31,655 bases of DNA from UMGS172 sp045651745 (lineage in GTDB: Bacteria; Bacillota; Clostridia; Oscillospirales; Acutalibacteraceae): contig JAZRSW010000020.1 in assembly GCA_045651745.1 (NCBI GenBank), positions 1 through 31,655 of the forward strand, written 5' to 3'. Made by a program: the position numbers and the translations under genes. The notes under the pieces were generated by a model. The model was given only the letters and a program-made list of their open reading frames with translations. It made no database searches and was not told the DNA's origin. Positions 22,951 through 31,377 of the stretch are shown here, piece after piece. Within the stretch, counting starts at the first letter, position 1, and every line of letters starts with the position of its first letter.

Positions 22951-24324
22951 ATGAAAAAGTTTGATTTTTCCAGATTTAATTTATATACAATCCTTCGCGA
23001 CGTTTTGATGAACTGGTGGGTTATATTACTCGCTTTGATTATCGGTTTTGTAGGCAGTTTTTCTTATTTCACATTCTTACATAAGCAAAGTTATGTCAGC
23101 AGTATGACCGTTTCGATTAACCTTAGCGGTTATACAAGCGAGGCAACGGCTTTGTCGTTGGCAAGAACGGTTGTTATTGCCGAAAATCTTGACGATGTTT
23201 TCCAAAGTAACGCTTTGCGAGACGTTGTTGAAAAGGATATGGGAATGGCTTTAACGGGTGAGATTAAGGCTCAACAAATAGGCGAAACCAACCTTATTAA
23301 AATTTCGGTAACCGACGTCACCCCGTCAAAAGCGTACGATACTTTGGTGTCGATTTACAATAACTATTATAAGGTTACGGACTATGTTTTCACTAACGTA
23401 ATTATCCGTACGGTTGTTAACCCCAGTATGCCGGGAACGGCCGCTTCTGCGATGGGCTCTTTGTCGTATGGCGGTGTGTTCGGCATCCTTGCAGGTATGA
23501 TAGTTGTCGCGATTATTGTGTTGTTGTCTTTCTTGCGTAATACTGTCAAGAACGTTTCGGATGTTGAAAAAGAACTTGAAATTAAATTGTTTGGCACGGT
23601 CGCACATATAAAGGATTTAGGTCGCGATTTACCCATGGAAAAAAAGCGTTTGATTATTACGAATCCGCTTATAGGCCCCGGCTTTGCTAACAGTTTTAAA
23701 AAGATGGCTGTTAAAATCGAGAGTTTGTTTAGAACTGAAAAGTATAAAACGTTTATGGTTACCAGTGTAGCCGAAAATGAGGGCAAAACAAGCGCTTCGG
23801 TCAATACGGCGCTTGCACTTGCTCAAAACGGCAACAAAGTTCTTTTGATGGACTGTGACTTTAAAAATCCGTCAGTTTTCCGTTTCTTTGACGATATAGA
23901 TAAGTCGGAGTCAAACGACCTTCGAAATCTTGTGGCTTCGGAAGGTGATGTATCTCAGTATATTAAACAAGACCCCGAAACCGGCATATACATTTTAGGC
24001 AACTCGAAACCGTATAGCGGTTCGGAAGATATTTTGAGCAGCTCGCAGTTCTTGAACGTATTCAATCAGTTGAAAGATATGTTCGATTATATTATTATAG
24101 ATACACCGCCTTGCGGAATAACGGTTGACGCCGAAATTTTGTCTAACGTTGTTGACGGCGCGTTGATTGTTGTACGACAAGACGTGGTTGAAGTGCCCGA
24201 TATCAACGACCAAATCGCAAATCTTGATAAATGCTATTTAGCAGGGTGTATATTTAACGATGTTTGCACAATAGGCCGTGGTGAAGACGAATATTATCTA
24301 ACCCAAGAGGCAGTAAATCAGTAA
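22951..24324 (+). CDS. Wzz-BY-kinase fusion 1 (chain-length regulator with tyrosine kinase domain)
   Basis: 457 residues. A Wzz-type domain with two membrane segments (about 22-42 and 173-195) encloses an extracellular loop; a cytoplasmic P-loop kinase domain runs from about 240 to 440. Walker A reads TSVAENEGKTS (K279, T280), Walker A' LLMDCDFKNP keeps both aspartates (D301, D303), and Walker B is IIIDTPP (D384). The tail is short and has only Y448 and Y449. The family controls polymer length by cycles of autophosphorylation. GGAGGG lies inside the end of the previous gene. Unlike most Firmicutes, where Wzz (CpsC) and kinase (CpsD) are separate proteins, here they are fused. See the companion gene, which has the reverse combination of features. 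Confidence 0.9.
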   Translation: MKKFDFSRFNLYTILRDVLMNWWVILLALIIGFVGSFSYFTFLHKQSYVSSMTVSINLSGYTSEATALSLARTVVIAENLDDVFQSNALRDVVEKDMGMALTGEIKAQQIGETNLIKISVTDVTPSKAYDTLVSIYNNYYKVTDYVFTNVIIRTVVNPSMPGTAASAMGSLSYGGVFGILAGMIVVAIIVLLSFLRNTVKNVSDVEKELEIKLFGTVAHIKDLGRDLPMEKKRLIITNPLIGPGFANSFKKMAVKIESLFRTEKYKTFMVTSVAENEGKTSASVNTALALAQNGNKVLLMDCDFKNPSVFRFFDDIDKSESNDLRNLVASEGDVSQYIKQDPETGIYILGNSKPYSGSEDILSSSQFLNVFNQLKDMFDYIIIDTPPCGITVDAEILSNVVDGALIVVRQDVVEVPDINDQIANLDKCYLAGCIFNDVCTIGRGEDEYYLTQEAVNQ

Positions 24325-24336
24325 GGAGGAAGCGTT

Positions 24337-25821
24337 ATGAACACTAACAATGTTGAAAATAAACAAGAAGATATTGAAGTAAGTTTCATGCAGGTTTTAA
24401 AACGTTTCTTCGAGAGTTTTAAAAGACTATGGTGGATTTCGGTTGCTTGCTGTGTTGTATTTTCGGTGGCATCGTTTGCTTATTTTTCATCCACCTTTGT
24501 ACCGATGTACCGTTCTGAAGTCAAGTTTACCATTATGCCTTTGGTAAGCGGTGACGCATCAAACGGTGCCAGTGTTTATAGTTTTAACTACAACGAAACA
24601 TTGGCAGAACAGATGGCAAGCACATTTCCTCATGTTATTGGTTCGGGAATTATGAATGATATCGTTATAAACGATTTGCAAAGACCGTTTAGCGGTTCGA
24701 TTTCGGCAGTGGCTGTTGCAAGCACAAATATTTTTGAGGTTTCCGTCACCAGCGCTTCGGCACAAGACGCTTATGACATTATTAATTCCATTATGGAAAA
24801 CTATCCTAAGGTTGCAGAGTATATTGTCGGTGATACCAGAATGACTGTTATTTCTGAACCGACACTTGCGACCAAGCCTTATAATGCAGGAAGTTACTTA
24901 AAAAACGTCTTAATGTTTGCGCTTGTGGGAATTGCCGTTGGCTTGCTTGTGGCATTCTTGGATATGCGATTCCGCAGTGTTATTCTTAACCGCGAAGATA
25001 TCGAATCAACCTTCAACAGTAAGTGCATTTGTGAAATCCCCGAGGTTAAGAAGAAACGTGGCAGTGCCAGCAACAGTATTCTTAAAGCCAACCCCAATTT
25101 GACAGGCTTCTCAGAGGCTATTAAGGTTTTGAAACAGCGTGTTCGTCATTCAATGACTATGAACAACTCAAAGGTTATCGGTATCACAAGTTCGGCTACC
25201 GATGAAGGCAAAACAACGGTTGCATATAACCTTGCCCGTTCACTTTCTAACGGTGAAGAAAAGGTTTTGCTTATAGATATGAACTTTGGCAATCGCGATA
25301 TTCAAAACAGTCTTAATCGCAAAAACACCGTTTCAAACAACGGTATTGCAGAAGTTGTAAGTGATAAGAAGGAGTTAAATAGCGTTATTAATTCTGCTTC
25401 AGAAACCTTTGACGTTATATTTGCAGGCCAGAGCGATGTTAAGTTCAGATTGGCTGATTTTACCCCTGTTTTTGAAAAATTGAGAGAGCAGTATGCTTAT
25501 ATTGTTGTCGATATGCCCACATGCGGTGTCGCTTCGGAAACGGTATCTATTGCCGATTTGTGCGATGAAGTATTGTTCGTTGTTCGCGCTAACAAAGTAT
25601 CACCCGAAAAGGTATATAGCGCACTTAAAGATTTGGCATTTAGTAACACTAAAATTACCGGCTTTGTGCTTAACGCAACTAATGAAACCAACGTTCATTA
25701 TTACTATGGACGTTACGGTAAGCGCCGTTACGGCTACGGTTATGGCTACGGCTACGGTCACAGTCATTACAGACCCGAGGCTTTATCGACTAGTGATTAT
25801 GAGTACAAATCCAAACAGTAA
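24337..25821 (+). CDS. Wzz-BY-kinase fusion 2 with 12-tyrosine tail
   Basis: 494 residues. Again there are two membrane segments (about 32-52 and 189-209) around a Wzz-type loop, then a P-loop domain. Walker A is TSSATDEGKTT (K292, T293) and Walker B IVVDMP (D392), but Walker A' reads LLIDMNFGN, so the second aspartate is replaced by Asn (N316) and the following Arg/Lys-x-Pro is gone. The C-terminus carries 12 tyrosines between 455 and 490, including five YG repeats (465-474). Autophosphorylation at such tails is how BY-kinases signal. Preceded by AAGGAGG, 12 nt after fusion 1. It is the last gene before a strong terminator. The degenerate A' motif suggests weak own kinase activity. Confidence 0.9.
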   Translation: MNTNNVENKQEDIEVSFMQVLKRFFESFKRLWWISVACCVVFSVASFAYFSSTFVPMYRSEVKFTIMPLVSGDASNGASVYSFNYNETLAEQMASTFPHVIGSGIMNDIVINDLQRPFSGSISAVAVASTNIFEVSVTSASAQDAYDIINSIMENYPKVAEYIVGDTRMTVISEPTLATKPYNAGSYLKNVLMFALVGIAVGLLVAFLDMRFRSVILNREDIESTFNSKCICEIPEVKKKRGSASNSILKANPNLTGFSEAIKVLKQRVRHSMTMNNSKVIGITSSATDEGKTTVAYNLARSLSNGEEKVLLIDMNFGNRDIQNSLNRKNTVSNNGIAEVVSDKKELNSVINSASETFDVIFAGQSDVKFRLADFTPVFEKLREQYAYIVVDMPTCGVASETVSIADLCDEVLFVVRANKVSPEKVYSALKDLAFSNTKITGFVLNATNETNVHYYYGRYGKRRYGYGYGYGYGHSHYRPEALSTSDYEYKSKQ

Positions 25822-25840
25822 AAACAATTAATAAAAAAAG

Positions 25841-25875
25841 AAAAGTTCAGGTGCTTTAAGCTCCTGAACTTTTTT
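25841..25875 (+). terminator. Bidirectional terminator between the BY-kinases and yfhO
   Basis: An 11-bp stem AAAAGTTCAGG/CCTGAACTTTT has A/T runs on both sides, 19 nt after the BY-kinase stop and 26 nt from the convergent yfhO stop. It can end both transcripts. Confidence 0.9.
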
Positions 25876-25901
25876 ATTGTTTATATTAAGTTGAGTTTGT
25901 A

Positions 25902-28643
25902 TTATTGTTCTTCGTCTTGTGAGGAGTTGCTTTTTATATCTTCCCAAGTTTCAATTGGCGGAATGTCAACTATATCCGATTCGTCGTCAAGCACGGAATC
26001 GTCAATTATAAAGCCACCGTCAAAACCTGTGTAAGCCTCAAGATTTTGCCCGCTTAAATTTTCGAGTAAATAGTCGTCTTCAGGGTTTTCGGCGGCATAA
26101 ACTTCGGCTTCGTATCTTCTGCAATGCTCGGCAATTACGTTGCCCTCGGGGTAATCGGGTGTAGGAGCAGGCTTGAAGTTACGCTTGATGATGATTACAC
26201 CGATATAAATTGCAATCAATACAATCGAAATCAACGTTACAATAAGCCCAAGTTTAAGACCGGGAGTTTCAAATGTGAATTTAATTTCGCAAAGTCCTTC
26301 AGGTGCAACAACTGCCATAAAGCCTTGGTTTACTTTGTAAATGTCAGCCTTTTGACCGTTAACCGTGGCAGTAAATCCCTCGTGATACGGCACAGAGAAG
26401 AACACAAGATTTTCGCGTTCCATTGAAATGTGGGCGGTAAATCCGTTACTCCTGGTTACAAAAGAGTGCGCACTAACCTCGCGCCTTGCTTGACTGTCAC
26501 GTTCCAGTTCTTCCTCATTGAAGTAAACAGGAGTGGTACCCATAGGCGATTTACCCAAGCGGTATTCTGTTGTAATGTCAGTGAGATATTTTGATAAAGT
26601 CGGAATGTCTTTATCCTCTAAATAAAGCGCCTTTAACATCAAATCAACCTTGCGCTCGTCAGAATATTCTGTCATAGTTTCTTTGTCAATGTAATAATCA
26701 TAGGTAAAGCCCATTGGGATATAGTTTTTGTTAAGATAAATGTCGTAGCCTGACTCGGTAGAGTGAAGCGTGTAACCGGGAATTGCGGTTTGACCGTATT
26801 CTTCTAAAAATTCTTTTGAATTTTCAATTTCGGGGTCGAGCATATATTTAACCGACAAAAGCGAACGGAGCGAGTGATAGGAAGCTTCGGGTCTTGTGGC
26901 AACCGAACGTGAAATACCAACATACTCGTAGAAATCAACCAAACTTGCAGGAACTATTGAATGGAAGTAGTTGATAGAGGAAAGCCCCAAATAAAGTCCG
27001 GTGTTGTCAACGCCGTCATAAACGTCAACTCGGAAGAATTCGTCCTCGTCGGCAATTGAAACCTCACCCTCAATAAGCGCGTCGGTCATAACAGTGTCCA
27101 TTTCGTAGGAATGGGCTTGTCCGCAGGAAATAAAGAACGCGGAATATAAAATCGATATAACGCAAATCAGAGCAATAATCGGTTTGAAAACGGTAGTTTT
27201 ACGCTCTTTTATCATAGGGATTAACGCCCTTACAGCCAAAGCACTGAAGAATGCAATAGCGCATGTCACCCAAAATCTCAAGTCATAGGTATCACCTTCA
27301 ACAACCGTTACGCCGTCAATCGCGTGTTTTACGGTTTGCCAGATATATTTTATGGGATTGGTAGCCGAATCGGTATAAAGTCCCCATTTTGTGATGTTGC
27401 CGTTGTTGTCAACTGTCGGCAAGAAACCGATAACCGCGATAAAGCCACAAGTTATACCGAAATTCCATCTCCAAGCCGAGTTCCAGTTGACCTCTGAATC
27501 TTCAAAGGCAATGGAAGTTGCAAGACACATTAAAAGTATCGGCATAAAGTACCAACGGGCATAGTAGGCGGTGTTGAGCATTGAAAATACCGCGTTAAGT
27601 CCGGGAACTAATGCCATAAATATTGAAATTCCAAGAACTCGGCGAAGCCAAGTGCCTTTTTTGTTGGACTGCAACCAGGCGATAACGCCGGTCATTCCGA
27701 AAAGCGGTAACCAACCTCCTAAGGAAGACCATTTTACGTCAGCACCTGGGAAGAATACCGGACGTGCAGGCAAATCGGGCGGGAAGAAGAAGCATTGAAT
27801 AACGTTTAAGAAAATTTGCTCTTTTCCGTAAAGCACCGCACCCCAACCGCTCATAACACTTGAAAGGCGGTCGTTTTGCAAGACTTCCAAAACTGTCGGC
27901 AACAGTATAACTGCTGATAAACAAAGTCCCAAAACACATTCGAGTGCAAGCAGTGCAAATTCTTTAAAATTAATTCTGAAACTTTGGCTTAACGTTCTTA
28001 CAAGCCAATAAATGACAACGAAAACCACCATTCCGAAGAAGAAAAAGTAGTTTGTGAGAACAGACAGGAACACAGCAAAAATGACGTAACCTCTTGCGCG
28101 TTCTGCCATAAATTTTTCAATTGCCCAAAGCAATAACGGAAAAACGATAATTGCTTCGTGGAAGTGGTTAAAGAAGATGTTATAAACCGAAAAACCGCTG
28201 AAAGCGTACATCAGACCGCCCGCCATTGCCGATTCGGGACGCGAGGTAAAACGGCGGATAAAGATGTATCCCGTTAAAGCGGCGCAGCCGAATTTTAAAA
28301 TGAGCAACGGACCCATTAAATACGGCACAAAACTGTTAGGGAAGGGTAGTGTCAGCCAGAAAAACGGACTACCCAAAAGGTAAAAGGTGTATGAACCGAT
28401 AAAGTTAGAACCCAAATCGGTTTGCCAGTCCCAGCCGAAAAAGTTGCCCGAGCGTACCATTTCGTGACAGTGCTGATAAAACGGTATTTGCTGAACATTA
28501 AAGTCGCCAAAGAATATAAAATATCCGTTGCCCGACACAATATACGGCACAAAAAATGCTGCCGCGGTAACAATACCGAAAATAAATGTCAGCCAACCGA
28601 GTGATTTTTTGCTTTTTAAACTGTTTTCGGGCGCTATAGTCAT
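25902..28643 (-). CDS. YfhO family multi-pass membrane protein (GT-C type)
   Basis: 913 residues. The N-terminal two thirds contain about a dozen membrane segments, with the conserved first loop GDFNVQQIPFYQH, where acidic residues match the metal/substrate site of GT-C glycosyltransferases. A large extracytoplasmic part follows (about 510-795), then a last membrane segment at about 797-820 and an acidic cytoplasmic tail of about 93 residues. In Bacillus and Listeria, YfhO-type proteins glycosylate lipoteichoic or wall teichoic acids from lipid-linked sugars. AAGGGGA lies eight bases before the ATG at 28641-28643. It is transcribed alone. The acceptor here is unknown; the neighbouring CpsB/BY-kinase genes suggest a surface polymer. 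Confidence 0.88.
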   Translation of the reverse strand: MTIAPENSLKSKKSLGWLTFIFGIVTAAAFFVPYIVSGNGYFIFFGDFNVQQIPFYQHCHEMVRSGNFFGWDWQTDLGSNFIGSYTFYLLGSPFFWLTLPFPNSFVPYLMGPLLILKFGCAALTGYIFIRRFTSRPESAMAGGLMYAFSGFSVYNIFFNHFHEAIIVFPLLLWAIEKFMAERARGYVIFAVFLSVLTNYFFFFGMVVFVVIYWLVRTLSQSFRINFKEFALLALECVLGLCLSAVILLPTVLEVLQNDRLSSVMSGWGAVLYGKEQIFLNVIQCFFFPPDLPARPVFFPGADVKWSSLGGWLPLFGMTGVIAWLQSNKKGTWLRRVLGISIFMALVPGLNAVFSMLNTAYYARWYFMPILLMCLATSIAFEDSEVNWNSAWRWNFGITCGFIAVIGFLPTVDNNGNITKWGLYTDSATNPIKYIWQTVKHAIDGVTVVEGDTYDLRFWVTCAIAFFSALAVRALIPMIKERKTTVFKPIIALICVISILYSAFFISCGQAHSYEMDTVMTDALIEGEVSIADEDEFFRVDVYDGVDNTGLYLGLSSINYFHSIVPASLVDFYEYVGISRSVATRPEASYHSLRSLLSVKYMLDPEIENSKEFLEEYGQTAIPGYTLHSTESGYDIYLNKNYIPMGFTYDYYIDKETMTEYSDERKVDLMLKALYLEDKDIPTLSKYLTDITTEYRLGKSPMGTTPVYFNEEELERDSQARREVSAHSFVTRSNGFTAHISMERENLVFFSVPYHEGFTATVNGQKADIYKVNQGFMAVVAPEGLCEIKFTFETPGLKLGLIVTLISIVLIAIYIGVIIIKRNFKPAPTPDYPEGNVIAEHCRRYEAEVYAAENPEDDYLLENLSGQNLEAYTGFDGGFIIDDSVLDDESDIVDIPPIETWEDIKSNSSQDEEQ

Positions 28644-28678
28644 ACTGTAATTCCCCTTACAAAATAATACACATATAT

Positions 28679-28707
28679 ATTATACAAATTATGTCAACAT
28701 AAATCAA
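28679..28707 (-). promoter_or_regulatory. Promoter of the YfhO-type gene
   Basis: On the minus strand there is TTGATT (28702-28707), a 17-nt spacer and TATAAT (28679-28684). A second TTGACA inside the spacer (28691-28696) has no well-placed -10 box. Confidence 0.75.
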
Positions 28708-28732
28708 CATTAATTTCAGTTGCGTTAAAATA

Positions 28733-28762
28733 AAGAAAAACCGCAGGGGTTACCTGCGGTTT
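28733..28762 (-). terminator. Terminator of the flavodiiron-rubredoxin unit
   Basis: A 10-bp stem AAACCGCAGG/CCTGCGGTTT with a 5-nt loop is followed on the minus strand by TTTTTCTTTATTTT, 12 nt beyond the rubredoxin stop. Confidence 0.9.
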
Positions 28763-28774
28763 GCATTGTGAAAA

Positions 28775-28933
28775 TTACTCTTCGGGGCTGAAGCTGTCTT
28801 TACCAACTCCGCACAAAGGACATACAAAATCTTCGGGTAAATCCTCAAATTTGGTACCGGCGGCAATGCCGTTGTCGGGGTCGCCTACGGTTTCGTCATA
28901 AACCCAACCGCATACATCACAAACATATTTCAT
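28775..28933 (-). CDS. Rubredoxin
   Basis: A complete 52-residue protein. The four iron ligands are in two CxxCG motifs: YVCDVCGWVYD near the N-terminus and FVCPLCGVGKD near the C-terminus, and the core residues PDNGIAAGTKFEDLPEDF are typical. It is a cytoplasmic one-electron carrier with a single Fe(Cys)4 site. GGAGGTG lies directly before the ATG at 28931-28933. It sits 49 nt downstream of the flavodiiron protein gene without a terminator between, so it is probably co-transcribed and serves as its electron donor. Confidence 0.97.
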   Translation of the reverse strand: MKYVCDVCGWVYDETVGDPDNGIAAGTKFEDLPEDFVCPLCGVGKDSFSPEE

Positions 28934-28982
28934 TTCTTTCACCTCCGAAAATGGTTTAATATATATAATTTACAAATTTCCT

Positions 28983-30137
28983 TTATTTACACAATTCTTT
29001 TGCCAAATTTTCAATAGCCTCAGTACTTACCTCATCTAAAGCCGAGGTGATTTTAACCTCTGTTTCGGCAAATGTAATGTTTTTATTGCCTTCAAACATA
29101 CCTTTCATAACTTTGTTAGCAGTAGGCGCCCAACTGCCGTTTTCAATTAAAGCAACAGTACGGTTTTGGTAGTTACGACTGGTTAAGTGGTGGATAAATT
29201 CTTTCATTGGCGGGAAAATATCGGCATTGTAGGTTGTGGTTGCAAGCACCAAGGTTGGATAACGGAACGCATCCTCAACCGCCTCTGCCATATCGTCTGA
29301 AATAAGGTTATTAACCGCAACCTTTTTACAACCGTTTTCAATGAGTTTTTCTTTCAAAAGCAGGGCGGCTTTTTCGGTGTTTCCGTAAACCGAAGTATAG
29401 CAAATTACTATGCCTTCACTTTCGGGGCGGTAACTCGACCAAGTATCGTAAAGGTTAATGTAGTAACCTAAATTTTCGGTCAAAACCGGTCCGTGTAACG
29501 GGCAGATTGCATTGATTTCAAGGTTTGCAGCCTTTTTCAAAACCGCTTGAACTTGTGGGCCGTATTTACCGACAATTCCGAAGTAATAACGTCGTGCTTC
29601 ACAAGCCCAATCCTCGTCGGTATCGGTTGTGCCGAATTTTCCAAAGCCGTCAGCCGAGAATAACACTTTGTCGGTGGCGTCATAGTTCATAATAACCTCG
29701 GGCCAGTGTACCATCGGTGCGTTAATAAACTTCAAAACGTGGTTGCCTAAATTTAACTCGTCGCCCTCGTTGACAGTCAGTTGGCGAGTTGTCAAATCAG
29801 AGCCGTAGAAAGCCTTTATCATACCAAATGTTTTTGCGGATGATACAACCTTTGTTTCGGGGTATTTTTCTGTGAATGCAACAATGCTTGAGGAATGGTC
29901 GGGTTCCATATGTTGAACAACAAAGTAATCGGGAGTTCTGCCGTCTAAGACACTGTCAATATTTTTAAGCCACTCGTCAGTGAAATTCTTTTCAACACCG
30001 TCTAAAACGGCAATTTTTTCATCAATAATCACATAAGAGTTATATGCCATGCCGTTAGGTACGTGAAACTGACCTTCAAAAAGCGTGATTTCACGGTCAT
30101 TTACACCAACGTATTTTATATCATTTGTAATAATCAT
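28983..30137 (-). CDS. fprA: Flavodiiron protein (A-type flavoprotein, O2/NO reductase)
   Basis: 384 residues. The N-terminal metallo-beta-lactamase-like domain carries the diiron ligands H76, E78, D80 and H81 (QHMEPDHSSS), H144 (MVHWPEV), D163 (SADGFG) and H215 (CPLHGP). The C-terminal flavodoxin domain starts at about 243 with the FMN phosphate loop CYTSVYGNTEKAA and includes ATTTYNADIFPPM. These enzymes reduce O2 to water or NO to N2O in the cytoplasm of anaerobes, using rubredoxin as donor; both genes are adjacent here. The GAGGAAG ribosome site precedes the ATG. All ligands are intact, so activity is expected; preference for O2 or NO cannot be told. Confidence 0.97.
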   Translation of the reverse strand: MIITNDIKYVGVNDREITLFEGQFHVPNGMAYNSYVIIDEKIAVLDGVEKNFTDEWLKNIDSVLDGRTPDYFVVQHMEPDHSSSIVAFTEKYPETKVVSSAKTFGMIKAFYGSDLTTRQLTVNEGDELNLGNHVLKFINAPMVHWPEVIMNYDATDKVLFSADGFGKFGTTDTDEDWACEARRYYFGIVGKYGPQVQAVLKKAANLEINAICPLHGPVLTENLGYYINLYDTWSSYRPESEGIVICYTSVYGNTEKAALLLKEKLIENGCKKVAVNNLISDDMAEAVEDAFRYPTLVLATTTYNADIFPPMKEFIHHLTSRNYQNRTVALIENGSWAPTANKVMKGMFEGNKNITFAETEVKITSALDEVSTEAIENLAKELCK

Positions 30138-30171
30138 TTTTTCACTTCCTCAAGAGATGTACTATAGTAAT

Positions 30172-30200
30172 ATGATAATATATTTATTAAACTTTGTCAA
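30172..30200 (-). promoter_or_regulatory. Promoter of the flavodiiron-rubredoxin unit
   Basis: On the minus strand there is TTGACA (30195-30200), a 17-nt spacer and TATCAT (30172-30177), about 35 nt upstream of the flavodiiron ATG. It is divergent from the GT2 promoter. Confidence 0.8.
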
Positions 30201-30223
30201 TCAGATTGTGTTGGCAATTTCGG

Positions 30224-30252
30224 TTGCAAAAAGGTAAAATGTGTGGTATATT
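30224..30252 (+). promoter_or_regulatory. Promoter of the GT2 gene
   Basis: TTGCAA (30224-30229), a 17-nt spacer ending TGTGG, and TATATT (30247-30252), 34 nt before the ATG. Confidence 0.8.
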
Positions 30253-30286
30253 ATATGCAAGAAAATTTCAGTAAAAGGATAATGTT

Positions 30287-31105
30287 ATGCAAAAATTCAG
30301 TGTTTTGATGTCCCTTTATTTTAAAGAAAAACCCGAATATGCAAGAGCGTGTTTTGAAAGCCTTTTGGCTCAAACGGTTAAGGCTAGTGAATGGGTTATA
30401 GTCGAGGATGGTCCTCTGACCGACGAATTATACGCTCTTTTAGATGAGTATGAGGCAAAATACCCCGACCTTATTCATCGTGTTCCGTTAAAAGAGAATG
30501 TAGGTTTGGGTAAGGCATTAAGAGAAGGTGTTTTGCATTGTCAAAACGAACTCATTGCCCGTATGGATACCGATGATATTGCGGTTTCTGACCGTTTTGA
30601 AAAACAGCTTGCTCTTTTTGAAAGTAATCCCGATTTGGATATTTGCGGTAGTCACATTAAAGAATTTATTGATTCGACCGATAATGTGGTTTCCGAGCGG
30701 AAAGTACCTACAACACACGAAGAAATAGCCGAATACCAAAAACGCCGTGACTCGTTTAATCATATGACGGTTATGTATAAAAAAAGTGCCGTATTAAAGG
30801 CGGGAAATTACAGTCACGCGCCCTTAATGGAAGATAGTTTGTTGTGGATAAATATGCTGAAATCGGGGGCTAATTGCAGTAATTTGGACGAGTTTTCGGT
30901 TTTCGCCCGCGTTGGCGCCGATATGTATAAACGCCGCGGCGGTTTTAAGTATTTTTTAAAGTACCGCGAAGGCAGAAAACAAATTTATAAAACGGGATAC
31001 ATTTCGTGGCTTGATTATATGTATACTCTTGCTGTGCAGTTTGTTGTGGCGCTAATGCCGAACGGCGTCAGAAAGTGGATTTTCACCAAACTTTTAAGAG
31101 GTTGA
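30287..31105 (+). CDS. Family 2 glycosyltransferase
   Basis: 272 residues. A GT-A domain occupies residues 1 to about 215. It begins FSVLMSLYFKEKPEYARACFESLLAQT, has VIVEDGP (first acidic nucleotide-binding region), ENVGLGKALREG, and the metal-binding RMDTDD (D94-D97); PLMEDSLLW is the likely acceptor/catalytic region. The C-terminal region has one hydrophobic stretch (WLDYMYTLAVQFVVALMP), probably membrane-associated. Such enzymes add single sugars to capsule, teichoic acid or O-antigen-like polymers; similar proteins are annotated as amylovoran-type transferases. AAAGGAT lies before the ATG. It is monocistronic. Donor and acceptor cannot be told. Confidence 0.92.
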   Translation: MQKFSVLMSLYFKEKPEYARACFESLLAQTVKASEWVIVEDGPLTDELYALLDEYEAKYPDLIHRVPLKENVGLGKALREGVLHCQNELIARMDTDDIAVSDRFEKQLALFESNPDLDICGSHIKEFIDSTDNVVSERKVPTTHEEIAEYQKRRDSFNHMTVMYKKSAVLKAGNYSHAPLMEDSLLWINMLKSGANCSNLDEFSVFARVGADMYKRRGGFKYFLKYREGRKQIYKTGYISWLDYMYTLAVQFVVALMPNGVRKWIFTKLLRG

Positions 31106-31126
31106 TTAAAGTTAATATATAAGTTC

Positions 31127-31162
31127 AAACCCGTCGCGAGTGTGACTTCGCGGCGGGTTTTC
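31127..31162 (+). terminator. Terminator of the GT2 gene
   Basis: A stem AAACCCGTCGCGA/TTCGCGGCGGGTTT (one or two imperfect positions) is followed by a short T run (TTTTC), 21 nt after the GT2 stop. Confidence 0.82.
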
Positions 31163-31267
31163 TGTCGATTTGACTTGTTATGTGTCAAGCTAAAGTAAGC
31201 AGATATAATAAACTTCAAAATTTGTTACTAAACAGTTAATTTTGTGTGAATCGGTGCATAGTTTTTG

Positions 31268-31296
31268 TTGACAAATCACAAGAAAAATGGTTAAAT
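31268..31296 (+). promoter_or_regulatory. Possible promoter of the secreted-protein gene
   Basis: TTGACA (31268-31273), a 17-nt spacer ending ATGG, and a poor -10 TTAAAT (31291-31296). The leader to the start codon is about 75 nt and contains a small A/T-rich hairpin (31318-31339, CGGCA/TGCCG). Confidence 0.5.
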
Positions 31297-31377
31297 AAAG
31301 TAAGATAGAGATTTAGTCGGCATTTTTAAAAAATTGCCGTTCGATTTATCAAAATAAAGCTTAAAAGGGGTATCGCT

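Noticed and set aside
25731..25776. Tandem TACGGC-type DNA repeat as a separate repeat element
   Set aside because: It is explained by the YGYG coding repeats of the BY-kinase tyrosine tail.
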